A DNA stretch of 64,000 nucleotides from JBCBCP01 sp039817385 (GTDB taxonomy: Bacteria > Pseudomonadota > Alphaproteobacteria > Rhodobacterales > Rhodobacteraceae), in NCBI GenBank assembly GCA_039817385.1, contig JBCBVY010000004.1, forward strand, positions 124,001 through 188,000, given 5' to 3'. Below are positions 39,500 through 47,847 of this stretch, piece by piece (the first letter of the stretch is position 1; each line of letters opens with the position of its first letter). A program made the position numbers and the translations under genes. The notes under the pieces were generated by a model that did no database searches, was not told where the DNA came from, and saw only the letters and a program-made list of their open reading frames with translations.

Positions 39500-41056
39500 T
39501 CAGAAATCCGTCGGCGCGCCGCCCTCTTCTTTGCGCTTTGCCACGAAGGCGGCAAGTTCCTCGCGGATCGCCGCATCCATCGGGGGCGCCTCAAACCCCT
39601 CGATGATGCGCTTGAACATCATGTGCGCGCGCTCTGGCGTCCAGACGCCGCCCGCGACCTCCCAGCCTTCATAGTTGCGCCAATCGCTCAGGAAGGGCTG
39701 GTAGAAGGCGGTGGTATAGCGGTCCTGCGTGTGCTGGATGCCAAAGAAGTGGCCGTCATTGCCCACCGATTTGATCGCATCAAGCGCAATTTCATCCGGG
39801 CCGGTCGCACAGATCGCCGGGTCCAGGTAGCGCTGGATCTGCTGAAGAATCTCGCAGTCCATAATGAACTTCTCGGGGCTGGCGATAAGCCCGCCCTCCA
39901 GCCAGCCCGCCGCATGGTAGACCATGTTCGTGCCCGACTGCACCGCCGCCCAGAGGCTGTGGGAGGTCTCCCACATCGCCTGCCCGTCCGGCACGTTCGC
40001 CGCGCACACCCCGGAGGACCGCATCGGCAAGCCATAATACCGCGCCATCTGGCCCGTCATCTGCGTGGCGCGCATGTATTCGGGCGTGCCAAAGGCGGGC
40101 GCGCCCGATTTCATGTCCACATTGGAGGTAAAGGTGCCAATCGCGCAGGCCGCGCCCGGGCGGATGACCTGCGCCAGCACGATGGCGATCAGCCCTTCGG
40201 CCAGGCTTTGCGCCACCGCGCCCGCCATCGTCACGGGCGCCATTGCACCCGCCAGCGTAAAGGGCGTGACCACAAGGCCCTGATTGCGCCGCGCCAGCCG
40301 CATCCAGCCATCCAGCATCGGGATGTCGTGTTTCAGCGGGCTGGTGGAATTGATGTTGGTATACATCTTGGGGCCCGTATCGAACTCTTCGTGGCTGTGG
40401 CCACCCGCGATGCGCACCATCTCCATCACGTCCTCGACCCGCTCGGCGCCCAGCGAATAGGCGTGTGCGACCTTGTCGGTCAGCGTCAGCTTGTCATAGA
40501 GCACATCGAGGTGCCGCACGCTTGCGTGCACGTCCACCGGCTCCACCGGGTAGCCGCCCACAAAGTGGATACAGTTGAAATACTGGCTGAGTTTCAACAG
40601 GTTCGCGCATTGCGCGCGCGTGCCGGGGGTCTTGCGGCCCAGCTCCATGTCCCAGTAGTTTGGCGGGCTGGAGACGTTGCCAAAATTCAGGTGATTGCCG
40701 CCGATGGTGATCTGCCGCTCCGGGTTGCGCGGTGTGATGGTCCATTCGGACGGGGCTTTGGCGATGTACGCCATCACCATGTCGCGGCCCATGCGGACGG
40801 TGTCGCCGTTCACCGTCGCGCCCGCCTTGTGCAGGATATCGCGCGCCTCGGTGTTGTAGAACTCGATCCCGATCTCTTCGAGGATGCGCATCGCGCCATC
40901 ATGGATCGCCTCGACGCCCTCGGGGCGGAGCGGCTCAACCGGCGGGTCGATCAATTTGGGCGGGTTCCACGGCATCTGCTCGATCACTTCGGCGCCGCGC
41001 CGTGCTGCTGCACCGGCCCGGCCGCCGCCACGTGCCCTGCGTTTGGTATCCGCCAT
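39500..41056 (-). CDS. MttB-family (trimethylamine methyltransferase superfamily) protein, non-pyrrolysine
   Basis: The 518-residue protein has the MttB-superfamily barrel: ILEEIGIEFYNTEARDILHK, NFGNVSSPPNYWD, VGGYPVEPVDV, PVTMAGAVAQSLAEGLIAIV and TYxS-like TNINSTSPLKHDIPML. No in-frame TAG occurs, so it is not pyrrolysine-dependent. Non-Pyl members demethylate quaternary amines such as glycine betaine or proline betaine and pass the methyl group to a corrinoid protein. No corrinoid protein or activator gene is adjacent. The N-terminus is disordered and basic (MADTKRRARGGGRAG). Start 41056 avoids an implausible upstream extension. Confidence 0.85.
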   Translation of the reverse strand: MADTKRRARGGGRAGAAARRGAEVIEQMPWNPPKLIDPPVEPLRPEGVEAIHDGAMRILEEIGIEFYNTEARDILHKAGATVNGDTVRMGRDMVMAYIAKAPSEWTITPRNPERQITIGGNHLNFGNVSSPPNYWDMELGRKTPGTRAQCANLLKLSQYFNCIHFVGGYPVEPVDVHASVRHLDVLYDKLTLTDKVAHAYSLGAERVEDVMEMVRIAGGHSHEEFDTGPKMYTNINSTSPLKHDIPMLDGWMRLARRNQGLVVTPFTLAGAMAPVTMAGAVAQSLAEGLIAIVLAQVIRPGAACAIGTFTSNVDMKSGAPAFGTPEYMRATQMTGQMARYYGLPMRSSGVCAANVPDGQAMWETSHSLWAAVQSGTNMVYHAAGWLEGGLIASPEKFIMDCEILQQIQRYLDPAICATGPDEIALDAIKSVGNDGHFFGIQHTQDRYTTAFYQPFLSDWRNYEGWEVAGGVWTPERAHMMFKRIIEGFEAPPMDAAIREELAAFVAKRKEEGGAPTDF

Positions 41057-41167
41057 GTCCGCCTCCCTTGCTGCGCGAGACCTACAACAGCGTGCAGCGG
41101 CGGCCATCGCCGTCCCGTTTGCGACGTTCCCTGTCGTTTTCACGGAAGGTATGCGGCTGAAGCCGGG

Positions 41168-41863
41168 TCAGCCCTGCCTGTCCAGCCAATCGGGGATTTG
41201 CCCGATATGGTCGAGGACCACATCGGCGTGCGGGCGCAGCGTGTCCGCATGGGCCATGCCCGTCAGCACGGCAATCCGCATCATGCCTGCCGCCTTGCCC
41301 GCGATCAGGTCATGGGTGCTGTCGCCCACCATCGCGACGCGCGCCGCATCAAGCCCGGTCGCCATGCAGAACGCGTTCAGCTGCCCCGGCGCGGGCTTGC
41401 CCCCAAAGCCGCTATCGAACCCGGCAATGAAATCAAAGCGCGCAAGCACACCTGCCGCATTCAGATGCGCCCGCGCAGGCGCTTCAGCATCGTTGGTCGC
41501 CACGCCCAGTTTCAGACCCCGCGCCGCCAGCCCGTTTAGGAACGGCGCGAGCGGCACTGCCTCGCGCTGGGGCGCGCGGCTGGCCTCTTCGTTCAGCAGG
41601 GCGACGATCTGCGGCACGGACAGGTCCAGCGCGCCAGTCAGAGCCTCCGCAATGTCCCCCGGAGTGCCTGCAATGACGATGCTTCCGGGTGCGAAGCTTT
41701 GCCGTTCGAAATCATAGCCGATGCGGTCGCCCAGCCGCGAGGCCATCGCAGCGTCCCCTTCGGCTGCACGCAACAGGAACGCAGCCGCCCAAGCCTCCCA
41801 TGTGGCCCTGAAATCAAAAAGCGTCCCGTCCTTGTCGAACAGGATCCCGCCGAGGTCTGTCAT
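41168..41863 (-). CDS. HAD hydrolase, phosphoglycolate-phosphatase-like
   Basis: The 231-residue HAD-superfamily phosphatase shows motif I FDKDGTLFDF (8-17, nucleophile Asp9 and acid Asp11), motif II GVATNDAEAP (near 115), motif III Lys in GFGGKPAPGQ (near 152) and motif IV MVGDSTHDLIAGKAAG (near 178). This cap and motif set fits Gph-type enzymes that recycle 2-phosphoglycolate, though HAD substrates are not predictable from motifs alone. It overlaps the DUF3572 gene by 4 nt. Confidence 0.85.
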   Translation of the reverse strand: MTDLGGILFDKDGTLFDFRATWEAWAAAFLLRAAEGDAAMASRLGDRIGYDFERQSFAPGSIVIAGTPGDIAEALTGALDLSVPQIVALLNEEASRAPQREAVPLAPFLNGLAARGLKLGVATNDAEAPARAHLNAAGVLARFDFIAGFDSGFGGKPAPGQLNAFCMATGLDAARVAMVGDSTHDLIAGKAAGMMRIAVLTGMAHADTLRPHADVVLDHIGQIPDWLDRQG

Positions 41864-42144
41864 GTCCAGTTGACCTGCTCGCCCCCGGGCAATGCGGCCC
41901 GCGCCGCCATCGGCACCGTGTAATCAAGCCCATGCGTGTCGCAAAACGCCACGACCCAAGCGTCATCCATCATCACGAAATCCAGAACCGCGCCGAGGAA
42001 GGCCGGATCGGCTGCGCGCGCCTTCAGGTCCGCCTCCGACGCGCCGCTGGAGCCGAGGAAGACGGGTAACAGCTCCTCGTGCCCCGCCAGCCAGCCGAGC
42101 GCCTGAAGGCCGATGATTTCGGCGGAATCTTGCGTCATGGCCAT
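41860..42144 (-). CDS. DUF3572 family protein
   Basis: The 94-residue protein matches the alphaproteobacterial DUF3572 family: IGLQALGWLAGHEELLPVFL (10-29), GSSGASEADLKARAADP (31-47) and FLGAVLDFVMMDDAWVVAFC (49-68). Its function is unknown. It precedes and is coupled to the HAD phosphatase gene. It is divergent from the PleD-like gene, an arrangement often seen for DUF3572 genes in this group of bacteria. Confidence 0.92.
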   Translation of the reverse strand: MAMTQDSAEIIGLQALGWLAGHEELLPVFLGSSGASEADLKARAADPAFLGAVLDFVMMDDAWVVAFCDTHGLDYTVPMAARAALPGGEQVNWT

Positions 42145-42258
42145 GTCAGGGCGCCGTTCATGCGGGTTTTCTGAAAATCCGAAACGGTTTGTTAACCTCC
42201 TTGAACAAAGACTGAAGCCATCGGTCCTGACAAGTCATATCTGGCAAAGAGGCGCGAC

Positions 42259-43644
42259 ATGCATGGCAAAATTCTGATCGTGGACGCGATTCCGACCAAC
42301 CGGATCGCGCTCAAGGTGAAGCTGTCGGCGGCCTATTACACCGTGATACAGGCCGGATCAGTGACCGAAGCCGAGGCAGCGGCCGCGGCGCAGCGGCCTG
42401 ATCTGATCATCGCTGCGCCGCAATTTGCTGATGGCGACTGCATCCGGCTGGCGCGGCGGTTGATGACGCGCATGACAGGCGGATCGGTGCCGATCCTCGT
42501 GCAGGCCCCGGGCCTGTCGGCGGATGAGCGCGTGCGCCTGCTGGGTGCCGGAATCGATGAGGTGATTGCACAGCCCCTGTCGGACGCGCTGCTGATGGCG
42601 CAGGTGCGCGGGCTTCTTCGGGCGCAGGCCGCGGCCAGCGAGTGGTCGATCCGGGACGATACCGCGCGGGCGCTGGGCCTTGGCGAAGCGGCTGCGGCGT
42701 TTGACGTTGCACCTTGCGTGCGCCTCGTGGCGACCGATCCGCTCACAACCGCACGCTGGCGCGCGGCGCTTGCCCCCCGAACAGGCGCGCGGCTGAGCAC
42801 CGCCCTGCCGCAGGATGCGACACACGCCGAGTGCAACACCGATATTTTTGTCATCGCGCTGGAGCGGGAAACGCCCGACATCGCGCTGTCGCTCCTGTCC
42901 AGTCTGCGGTCCCAAACCGGCACGCGCCACGCTGCGATCTTGATGTTGCAGGACCGCGCCGACGATGCCGCGGCCGCGCGCGCGCTGGATCTGGGCGCCG
43001 ATGCGGTGATGCAGGCACAGTTCGACGCAGCGGAGCTGTCGCTGCGGATCAGCCGCCTTGCGCGCCGCAAACAGATGGCGGACCAGCTGCGCAGCACCTT
43101 TAAGTCCGGGTTGAAGGCGGCGGTTTCGGACCCGCTGACGGGGCTGCACAACCGCCGATACGCGATGCCGCACCTCGCCAAAGTGGCCGAACGCGCCCGC
43201 GCGCAGGGCAAGAGCTTTGCCGTGATGGTCGCTGATCTGGACCATTTCAAAGGCGTCAATGACACCTACGGGCACGCCGCGGGCGATGCGGTGTTGGTCG
43301 AGACCGCGCGCCGTCTGCGCGAGAACCTGCGCGGCGCGGACATGGTCGCCCGCATCGGCGGGGAGGAGTTCCTGATCGTGATGCCGGGTGTGGGCCTGCC
43401 CCATGCGCGCGCGGCGGCCAAACGCCTGTGCCGCCTGATCTCCGACACGCCCTTCCAGACGGAAAGCGGCCAAAGCCTGCGCGCAACGATCTCCATCGGG
43501 CTGGCGCTTGGGGGCGGGGCGCAATCGGGCGATGCGCCAGTCGACGCCTATACGCGCAGCCTCGTCGACAAGGCGGACCAGGCGCTTTACGGGGCTAAGA
43601 ACCGTGGGCGCAACTGCGTGCGGCTCAGCCGGCCTGCGGCTTAA
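42259..43644 (+). CDS. pleD: PleD-like REC-REC-GGDEF diguanylate cyclase with inactive receiver
   Basis: The 461-residue protein has the PleD layout: REC1 (2-120), a second degenerate REC (about 150-275), then GGDEF. In REC1 the phosphoacceptor position 53 is Ala (LIIAAPQF instead of the usual LLD) and the conserved Lys near 105 is Gln (IAQPLSD), so phosphorylation control is lost. The cyclase is intact: DPLTGLHNRRY near 292, active site RIGGEEFLIVMP, and I-site RGAD. Synthesis of cyclic-di-GMP, perhaps constitutive or controlled by dimerisation, is expected. Its stop shares the sequence TTAA with the stop of the convergent gene. Confidence 0.88.
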   Translation: MHGKILIVDAIPTNRIALKVKLSAAYYTVIQAGSVTEAEAAAAAQRPDLIIAAPQFADGDCIRLARRLMTRMTGGSVPILVQAPGLSADERVRLLGAGIDEVIAQPLSDALLMAQVRGLLRAQAAASEWSIRDDTARALGLGEAAAAFDVAPCVRLVATDPLTTARWRAALAPRTGARLSTALPQDATHAECNTDIFVIALERETPDIALSLLSSLRSQTGTRHAAILMLQDRADDAAAARALDLGADAVMQAQFDAAELSLRISRLARRKQMADQLRSTFKSGLKAAVSDPLTGLHNRRYAMPHLAKVAERARAQGKSFAVMVADLDHFKGVNDTYGHAAGDAVLVETARRLRENLRGADMVARIGGEEFLIVMPGVGLPHARAAAKRLCRLISDTPFQTESGQSLRATISIGLALGGGAQSGDAPVDAYTRSLVDKADQALYGAKNRGRNCVRLSRPAA

Positions 43645-44126
43645 TCCCCGCTTTTGTGTTTCCGCGGGCGCTGCGCGAACTCGGCCACCCGGTCCGCGTA
43701 AGCCGCGCGCTCCGCATCGCTCATCTGCGCCACCAGCCCTAGCCATGCCGCCTGCGCGGTCCGCTGAAGCTGCGCCGCGCCTTCGGCCTGCGCGCGGACG
43801 AGGGCCTTCAAGGCCGCGGGGTCAAAGGGCTGCGCCCGCAGCGCCTCGACCACCGTAGCATAGCTGCGCGCGCGCGCCGCACGGCGCATCGGGGCGTCCT
43901 CCCCCCGCGCGCGCACGTCGCGGAACACCGCCCGCCGCTGCGCAGGCGCCAGCGCGCGCACGTAAGGCACCGCGAAATCGACCGCGGCCCGGGGCGGCGG
44001 GCCGCCGCCAAAGCGCACGAAGACGCCCACAACCATGCCCACGATCAGCAGGTTCAACGCTAGCGACACCGCAAGGGTGATCCGCAGCCACAGAGGCGTG
44101 CGGCGGCGGGGGGCCTCGGCGCTCAT
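43641..44126 (-). CDS. Periplasmic heavy-metal sensor (CnrX/Spy-like)
   Basis: The 161-residue protein has one N-terminal membrane segment (LWLRITLAVSLALNLLIVGM, 12-31) and a helical Arg/Ala-rich periplasmic part resembling metal-resistance sensor proteins of the CnrX/Spy/ZraP group, with ALAPAQRRAVFRDVRARGED. No Cys and few His are present in the periplasmic region, so metal binding is doubtful despite the family name. It is the third gene of a sigma/anti-sigma-like operon, joined by 4-nt overlaps, which implies it senses an envelope signal for that system. Confidence 0.75.
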   Translation of the reverse strand: MSAEAPRRRTPLWLRITLAVSLALNLLIVGMVVGVFVRFGGGPPPRAAVDFAVPYVRALAPAQRRAVFRDVRARGEDAPMRRAARARSYATVVEALRAQPFDPAALKALVRAQAEGAAQLQRTAQAAWLGLVAQMSDAERAAYADRVAEFAQRPRKHKSGD

Positions 44127-44476
44127 TCCAGCTCCTCCAGCGTCCAGCCGAAGGCCCCGGCGTACTCCGCCTGAGCCGTGCTCGCGCCAAGAAGGGATTG
44201 CGCCGTCTCCGGCAGATAGGCGGGCGGCGCGATCCCGATCCAGAACCCCGCGCAGGTTGCCAGCGCGAGCCCGCCCAGGCCCTGCCAGCCGCCCAGCGCC
44301 TCACCCAGCCGCCGCCAAAGCGACACCGGGGCGGCGCGCGGCACAGGCTGCGCGGCCAGCGCATCCTCCAGCACCCGGCCCATCAGGCCCGTCGGCACGT
44401 CCACGTCCCGCGCCCGCGCGAGCAGCATGTCCAGATCGTCCATTCCGGTCCCGCCTTTGTGATCCTCAAAATTCAT
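44123..44476 (-). CDS. Anti-sigma-factor-like membrane protein
   Basis: The 117-residue protein has a cytoplasmic N-terminus (MDDLDMLLARARDVDVPTGL), one membrane segment (LGGLALATCAGFWIGIAPPA, about 70-90) and a short periplasmic tail ending FGWTLEELE. This size and topology fit a minimal anti-sigma factor. It lies between and overlaps both the ECF sigma gene and the periplasmic sensor gene by 4 nt. No ZAS motif is present. Direct sigma binding is inferred from gene order only. Confidence 0.65.
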   Translation of the reverse strand: MNFEDHKGGTGMDDLDMLLARARDVDVPTGLMGRVLEDALAAQPVPRAAPVSLWRRLGEALGGWQGLGGLALATCAGFWIGIAPPAYLPETAQSLLGASTAQAEYAGAFGWTLEELE

Positions 44477-45072
44477 ATCGCATCATCCTCAAAGCCCAAA
44501 GCCTGCCGCTGTGGCGCCAGCGCCGCCCGCAGGGCGCGTTTGCCGCGCGCGGTCAGGCTTTCAACCGCCTCCACGCCGATTTCCATGATCTGCGCGATCT
44601 CCGGGTTGGCCAGCCCCTCGATATGGCGCAGCACCACCGCAAGCCGCTGCCGTTCGGGCAGCGCGGCAAGCGCGCGGCTCAGCGCATCGGTCCTCGCCGC
44701 GGCTTGCAGACCCGCCTCCGCGCTTGGCGCGGGGTCCGCGGGCTCCGGCACGGCGTCGAGCCCCGGCACGGCGCGGCGCCGCCTGCGCAGCCGGTCGGTA
44801 CATAGGTTCGCCGCGACGCGGTAAAGCCAGGTTGACACTTTCGCCTCCCCCGCCCGCCAGTCTGGGGCCACACGCCAAAGGCGCATCATGGCCTCTTGCG
44901 CAACATCTTCGGCCTCTGCGGTATCGCCCAGCATCCGGTACGCCTGCGCGTAGACGCGGGGCGCCAGCTGCGCCGTCAAGATGCGCGCCGCGGCCACATC
45001 ACCGCGCGCATAGGCCGCCAGCAATTCGGCCTCATCCGGCCCACGTTCTTCATCCAGCGGCATCGCCATCAT
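44473..45072 (-). CDS. ECF-type RNA polymerase sigma factor
   Basis: The 199-residue protein has sigma region 2 (YAQAYRMLGDTAEAEDVAQE then AMMRLWRVAPDW, about 40-75; KVSTWLYRVAANLCTDRLRR) and region 4 (ALPERQRLAVVLRHIEGLAN then PEIAQIMEIGVEAVESLTAR). It lacks a C-terminal extension. It leads the three-gene operon with the anti-sigma-like and periplasmic sensor genes, so it probably directs an envelope or metal stress regulon, including perhaps the EF-hand gene just upstream. Confidence 0.92.
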   Translation of the reverse strand: MMAMPLDEERGPDEAELLAAYARGDVAAARILTAQLAPRVYAQAYRMLGDTAEAEDVAQEAMMRLWRVAPDWRAGEAKVSTWLYRVAANLCTDRLRRRRRAVPGLDAVPEPADPAPSAEAGLQAAARTDALSRALAALPERQRLAVVLRHIEGLANPEIAQIMEIGVEAVESLTARGKRALRAALAPQRQALGFEDDAI

Positions 45073-45123
45073 CCACAGCTTAACGCGTGCGGCTCGGCAC
45101 GCAATCCGGGCCGCACGCCTGCG

Positions 45124-45570
45124 TCAGCCCTTGTTCGCGCGCCGCGCTTGCATCTTCGCGCGCGCCGCATCGAATTCCGCTTCGCTGAGCCCACCAGAAC
45201 CGTCGGTGTCGGCCCGCTTAAACATCCGGCCTGCACGGCGCGGCATGTCCTGCGCGGCCAGTTCCGACGAGCTGAGCACCCCGTCGCCATCGCTGTCGAG
45301 GCGCGTCATCATCCGCTCGATCCGGCGCTGAGCCATGCGGCTTGCTTGCGCCTCCAGCTCTGCCCGGCTCAGCGCACCGTTCCCGTCCGTATCCGCGCCC
45401 GCAAAGCGATCCGCGCCAAAAGCCCGCATCTCCTCCTGGGTCACTTCGCCATTCCCGTCCGCGTCAAGCTGCGCAAAGCTGGGCTGCGCGCGCCCCTCGG
45501 CCAGCGCGGCCTGCGCGCCAAGGCTGAGCGCGCCGCCAATCAGCATCATCGTCACCAGAAACCGTTTCAT
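45124..45570 (-). CDS. Secreted EF-hand calcium-binding protein
   Basis: The 148-residue product starts MKRFLVTMMLIGGALSLGAQ with signal cleavage likely after ALA (about residue 23). Four EF-hand loops are visible: DADGNGEVTQEE, DTDGNGALSRAE, DSDGDGVLSSSE and DTDGSGGLSEAE, each with the D-x-D-G-(N/D/S)-G pattern and acidic position 12. It should bind calcium in the periplasm or outside. It lies 51 bp upstream of the ECF sigma operon on the same strand; this pairing suggests a link between Ca2+ or metal sensing and that sigma factor. The start at 45570 gives a proper signal peptide. Confidence 0.9.
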   Translation of the reverse strand: MKRFLVTMMLIGGALSLGAQAALAEGRAQPSFAQLDADGNGEVTQEEMRAFGADRFAGADTDGNGALSRAELEAQASRMAQRRIERMMTRLDSDGDGVLSSSELAAQDMPRRAGRMFKRADTDGSGGLSEAEFDAARAKMQARRANKG

Positions 45571-45760
45571 GAACTTTTCCTTCTTGTTGTGCCGGCCACG
45601 CGCCATCTCGTCGCCGTTCTGACCGTCTAACGCGGCGACGCGCGCCTTCCGTCGCGACAAACGCCACGCGACATCCGGGCGCAGGGTCATTTCGCGCAAT
45701 GTCGCCCGCAACGCACAGCGCCCAAGCTTGTGTCACGCGCCGAAAACCACATCGTGAGTC

Positions 45761-46138
45761 ATGTCAGAGCAGTCCCCACTTGCCGTTACCACACGTGCCG
45801 CCCTGTTCCGCGGTTGGCGCGGGCGGTGTCCCAAATGCGGGTCCGGCCCCGTCTTTCGCGGCTATCTTACGGTGCACGACCATTGCACCGTCTGCCGGGA
45901 GCCACTGGCCGTGCACAAGGCCGACGATGGCCCCGCCTACCTGACCATTTTGCTGGTCGGGCACCTGATGGCGCCGCTGCTGCATATTGTTTTCGTGGCG
46001 TTCCGGCCTGACCCGCTGGTGCTTTTTACCATCTTTGCGGTTGGCTGCGTGGCCTTGTCCCTCTACCTTCTGCCGAAGTTCAAAGGGGCGATCATCGGCT
46101 TCAAGTGGGTCCGGGCGGAGCCAGAGCCGACGGTCTAG
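45761..46138 (+). CDS. DUF983 family membrane protein
   Basis: The 125-residue protein has a zinc-ribbon-like N-terminus, GRCPKCGSG (21-29) and CTVC (42-45), and two membrane segments (about 60-80 and 86-105: PLVLFTIFAVGCVALSLYLL). This is the DUF983 pattern. The function is unknown; relatives sit near NUDIX or cytochrome oxidase assembly genes. The NUDIX gene follows after 22 bp, so the two are likely co-transcribed. Confidence 0.93.
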   Translation: MSEQSPLAVTTRAALFRGWRGRCPKCGSGPVFRGYLTVHDHCTVCREPLAVHKADDGPAYLTILLVGHLMAPLLHIVFVAFRPDPLVLFTIFAVGCVALSLYLLPKFKGAIIGFKWVRAEPEPTV

Positions 46139-46160
46139 ACCCCGCGTACCGGGGGCAGAG

Positions 46161-46871
46161 ATGACGGAAATCGACAAAAGCCAGGTGCGCAACGCATCCA
46201 CCGTGGTCCTTTTGCGCGACCGCTTTTCGGACGCGCCGCGTATCCTGATGGGCCAGCGCGGGGCGAAAGCTGCGTTTATGCCCTCGAAATTTGTCTTCCC
46301 GGGCGGTGCCGTCGATGCGAGTGACCATGACATCCCGCTGGCGGGGCGCCTGCCCGAGGGCTGCGCGGCGCGGCTGGCGGATGACTGCCCCGCAGACATC
46401 AGCACCGCGCTCGCCGCCGCAGCAATCCGCGAATTGTGGGAGGAGACCGGGCAGATATTGGGCGCGGCCGGCACCTGGCCCGATGCGCCCGCCGACTGGC
46501 AGGGCTTTGCTGCCGCAGGTTTCCTGCCCGACGCGCGCCCGCTGCAATTCATCTTTCGCGCGCTGACCCCGCCGGGCCGCCCGCGCCGGTTCGACGCGCG
46601 GTTCTTTCTTGTCGATGCGGACGCGTTGGCCACCGACCCGGACGATTTCGGCGCCGCCTCGGACGAGCTGAGCCATTTGCAATGGGTGCGCCTTGACGAG
46701 GTGCGCGCGCTCGACATGCCGTTCATCACCGAAGTGGTGCTGGCCGAGGTGCAGGCGCGGGCCAAGGACACCGCGCCGCCGGCCTCCGTGCCCTATTTCA
46801 AGAACTCGGATGAGGAAAACCTCTTTTTACGGCTGCGCGGCCACCGCATCCCGCACCCCGACGAGGACTAA
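46161..46871 (+). CDS. NUDIX hydrolase
   Basis: The 236-residue protein resembles the NUDT7/NUDT19-like group. The Nudix box is spread as FPGGAVDASD (about 48-57), then a 30-residue insertion, then AAIRELWEETGQILGA (near 91-106) with the REL-x-EE-x-G catalytic signature. This long insertion is usual in CoA-diphosphatase-like NUDT19 relatives in alphaproteobacteria. The likely substrate is a nucleoside diphosphate derivative or CoA ester. The start MTEIDKSQVRNAS at 46161 was chosen because earlier frame overlaps the DUF983 gene. Confidence 0.88.
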   Translation: MTEIDKSQVRNASTVVLLRDRFSDAPRILMGQRGAKAAFMPSKFVFPGGAVDASDHDIPLAGRLPEGCAARLADDCPADISTALAAAAIRELWEETGQILGAAGTWPDAPADWQGFAAAGFLPDARPLQFIFRALTPPGRPRRFDARFFLVDADALATDPDDFGAASDELSHLQWVRLDEVRALDMPFITEVVLAEVQARAKDTAPPASVPYFKNSDEENLFLRLRGHRIPHPDED

Positions 46872-46874
46872 GCG

Positions 46875-46919
46875 CGTTTTCTTACTCAGAAAACGGACCG
46901 GAAACTTACCAAGTTTCCG
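46875..46919. terminator. Two tandem hairpins between convergent genes
   Basis: cgttttc-ttactca-gaaaacg (46875-46895) is followed by cggaaac-ttaccaa-gtttccg (46899-46919). Both have 7-bp stems and similar 7-nt loops. They probably end transcription of the NUDIX gene and, from the other side, of the DMT transporter gene. Confidence 0.5.
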
Positions 46920-46938
46920 CCTGCCCCAGCACCGTGCG

Positions 46939-47838
46939 TCAAATCACCAGCACCAGCGCGACAATCGACGCGCTCAGCACCGCGATCCCGACCCATTCGC
47001 GCGGCGCGACCCGCTCGCGGAAGAACAGCACCGTGACCAGCGCGGAAAAGATCAGCTCCACCTGACCCAGCGCTTTGACATAGGCGGCCGTCTGCAAGGT
47101 GAAGGCGAGAAACCAGCAGAACGAGCCGCCCATCGACATCAGCCCAACCCAGACGGCCACGCGCCGCGCGGCCCAGACGGCGCGGATCTGCCCCGCCTCG
47201 CGCCAGCGCAGCCAAAGCGCCATGCCGACCATCTGCATCGCCGTGACGGCGGCCAGCGTGGTGCCCGCGCGCGCCAGCGGGTCGGTTGCAGAGAGCTCAA
47301 GCGAGGCGGCGCGGTAGCTCACAGCCGAGATCGCAAAAAGCAGCCCCGAGGCAAGGCCCAGCCCTGTCGCCCGGTTGCCCAGATCGCGCAGGCGCCACGC
47401 GGCCTCAGGCGGCGCGCTCAGCAGAAGGACACCGACCACGCCCAGGCAGATCGCCGCAAAGCCGATCCAGCTGACCCCCTCGCCCAGCAGCACGAGGCCC
47501 ACCGCGACCGACAGGATCGTCTCGGTCTTCTTAAAAGTGATACCCACGGCAAAGTTGCGCGCCTTGAACAGAAGTACAACGCAGACCGTCGCCAGAACCT
47601 GCGCCAGCCCGCCCAGCGCGCCATAGCCCCAAAAGGCCGCGTTCAGCGCGGGCAACGCCTGCCCCGTCGCGTTGAGGTACACGGCCAGCAGCAGGGCCAC
47701 CAAAGGCGCGGAGTAGACAAACCGGGCAAAGGTCGCCCCCGCCGCGCTCAGCGTGCTGGTCGCGAGGGTCTTTTGCAGCACGAAGCGCAGCGTCTGAAAC
47801 AACGCGGCAGCGATGGTGACAGGGATCCAGAGGCTCAT
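46939..47838 (-). CDS. DMT-superfamily (EamA-type) transporter
   Basis: The 299-residue protein has about ten hydrophobic segments in two homologous halves, with family-like RFVLQKTLA near the start, KARNFAVGITFKKTETILS (near 92-110) at the end of half one, and the matching VKALGQVELIFSALVTVLFF near 255-275. EamA proteins export or import metabolites; the substrate is unknown. It ends head-to-tail 9 bp after the desaturase gene on the same strand, so the two may be co-transcribed. Confidence 0.88.
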   Translation of the reverse strand: MSLWIPVTIAAALFQTLRFVLQKTLATSTLSAAGATFARFVYSAPLVALLLAVYLNATGQALPALNAAFWGYGALGGLAQVLATVCVVLLFKARNFAVGITFKKTETILSVAVGLVLLGEGVSWIGFAAICLGVVGVLLLSAPPEAAWRLRDLGNRATGLGLASGLLFAISAVSYRAASLELSATDPLARAGTTLAAVTAMQMVGMALWLRWREAGQIRAVWAARRVAVWVGLMSMGGSFCWFLAFTLQTAAYVKALGQVELIFSALVTVLFFRERVAPREWVGIAVLSASIVALVLVI

Positions 47839-47847
47839 GCCACGCCC

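Noticed and set aside
39359..41539. A 726-codon open frame on the plus strand opposite the MttB-family gene
   Set aside because: It is the mirror of a real GC-rich gene: His/Arg-rich, without domains, and it covers the complete MttB-family protein on the other strand. The same holds for long antisense frames at 2892-4589, 5766-7301, 28165-29580, 51522-54071 and 54564-57092.
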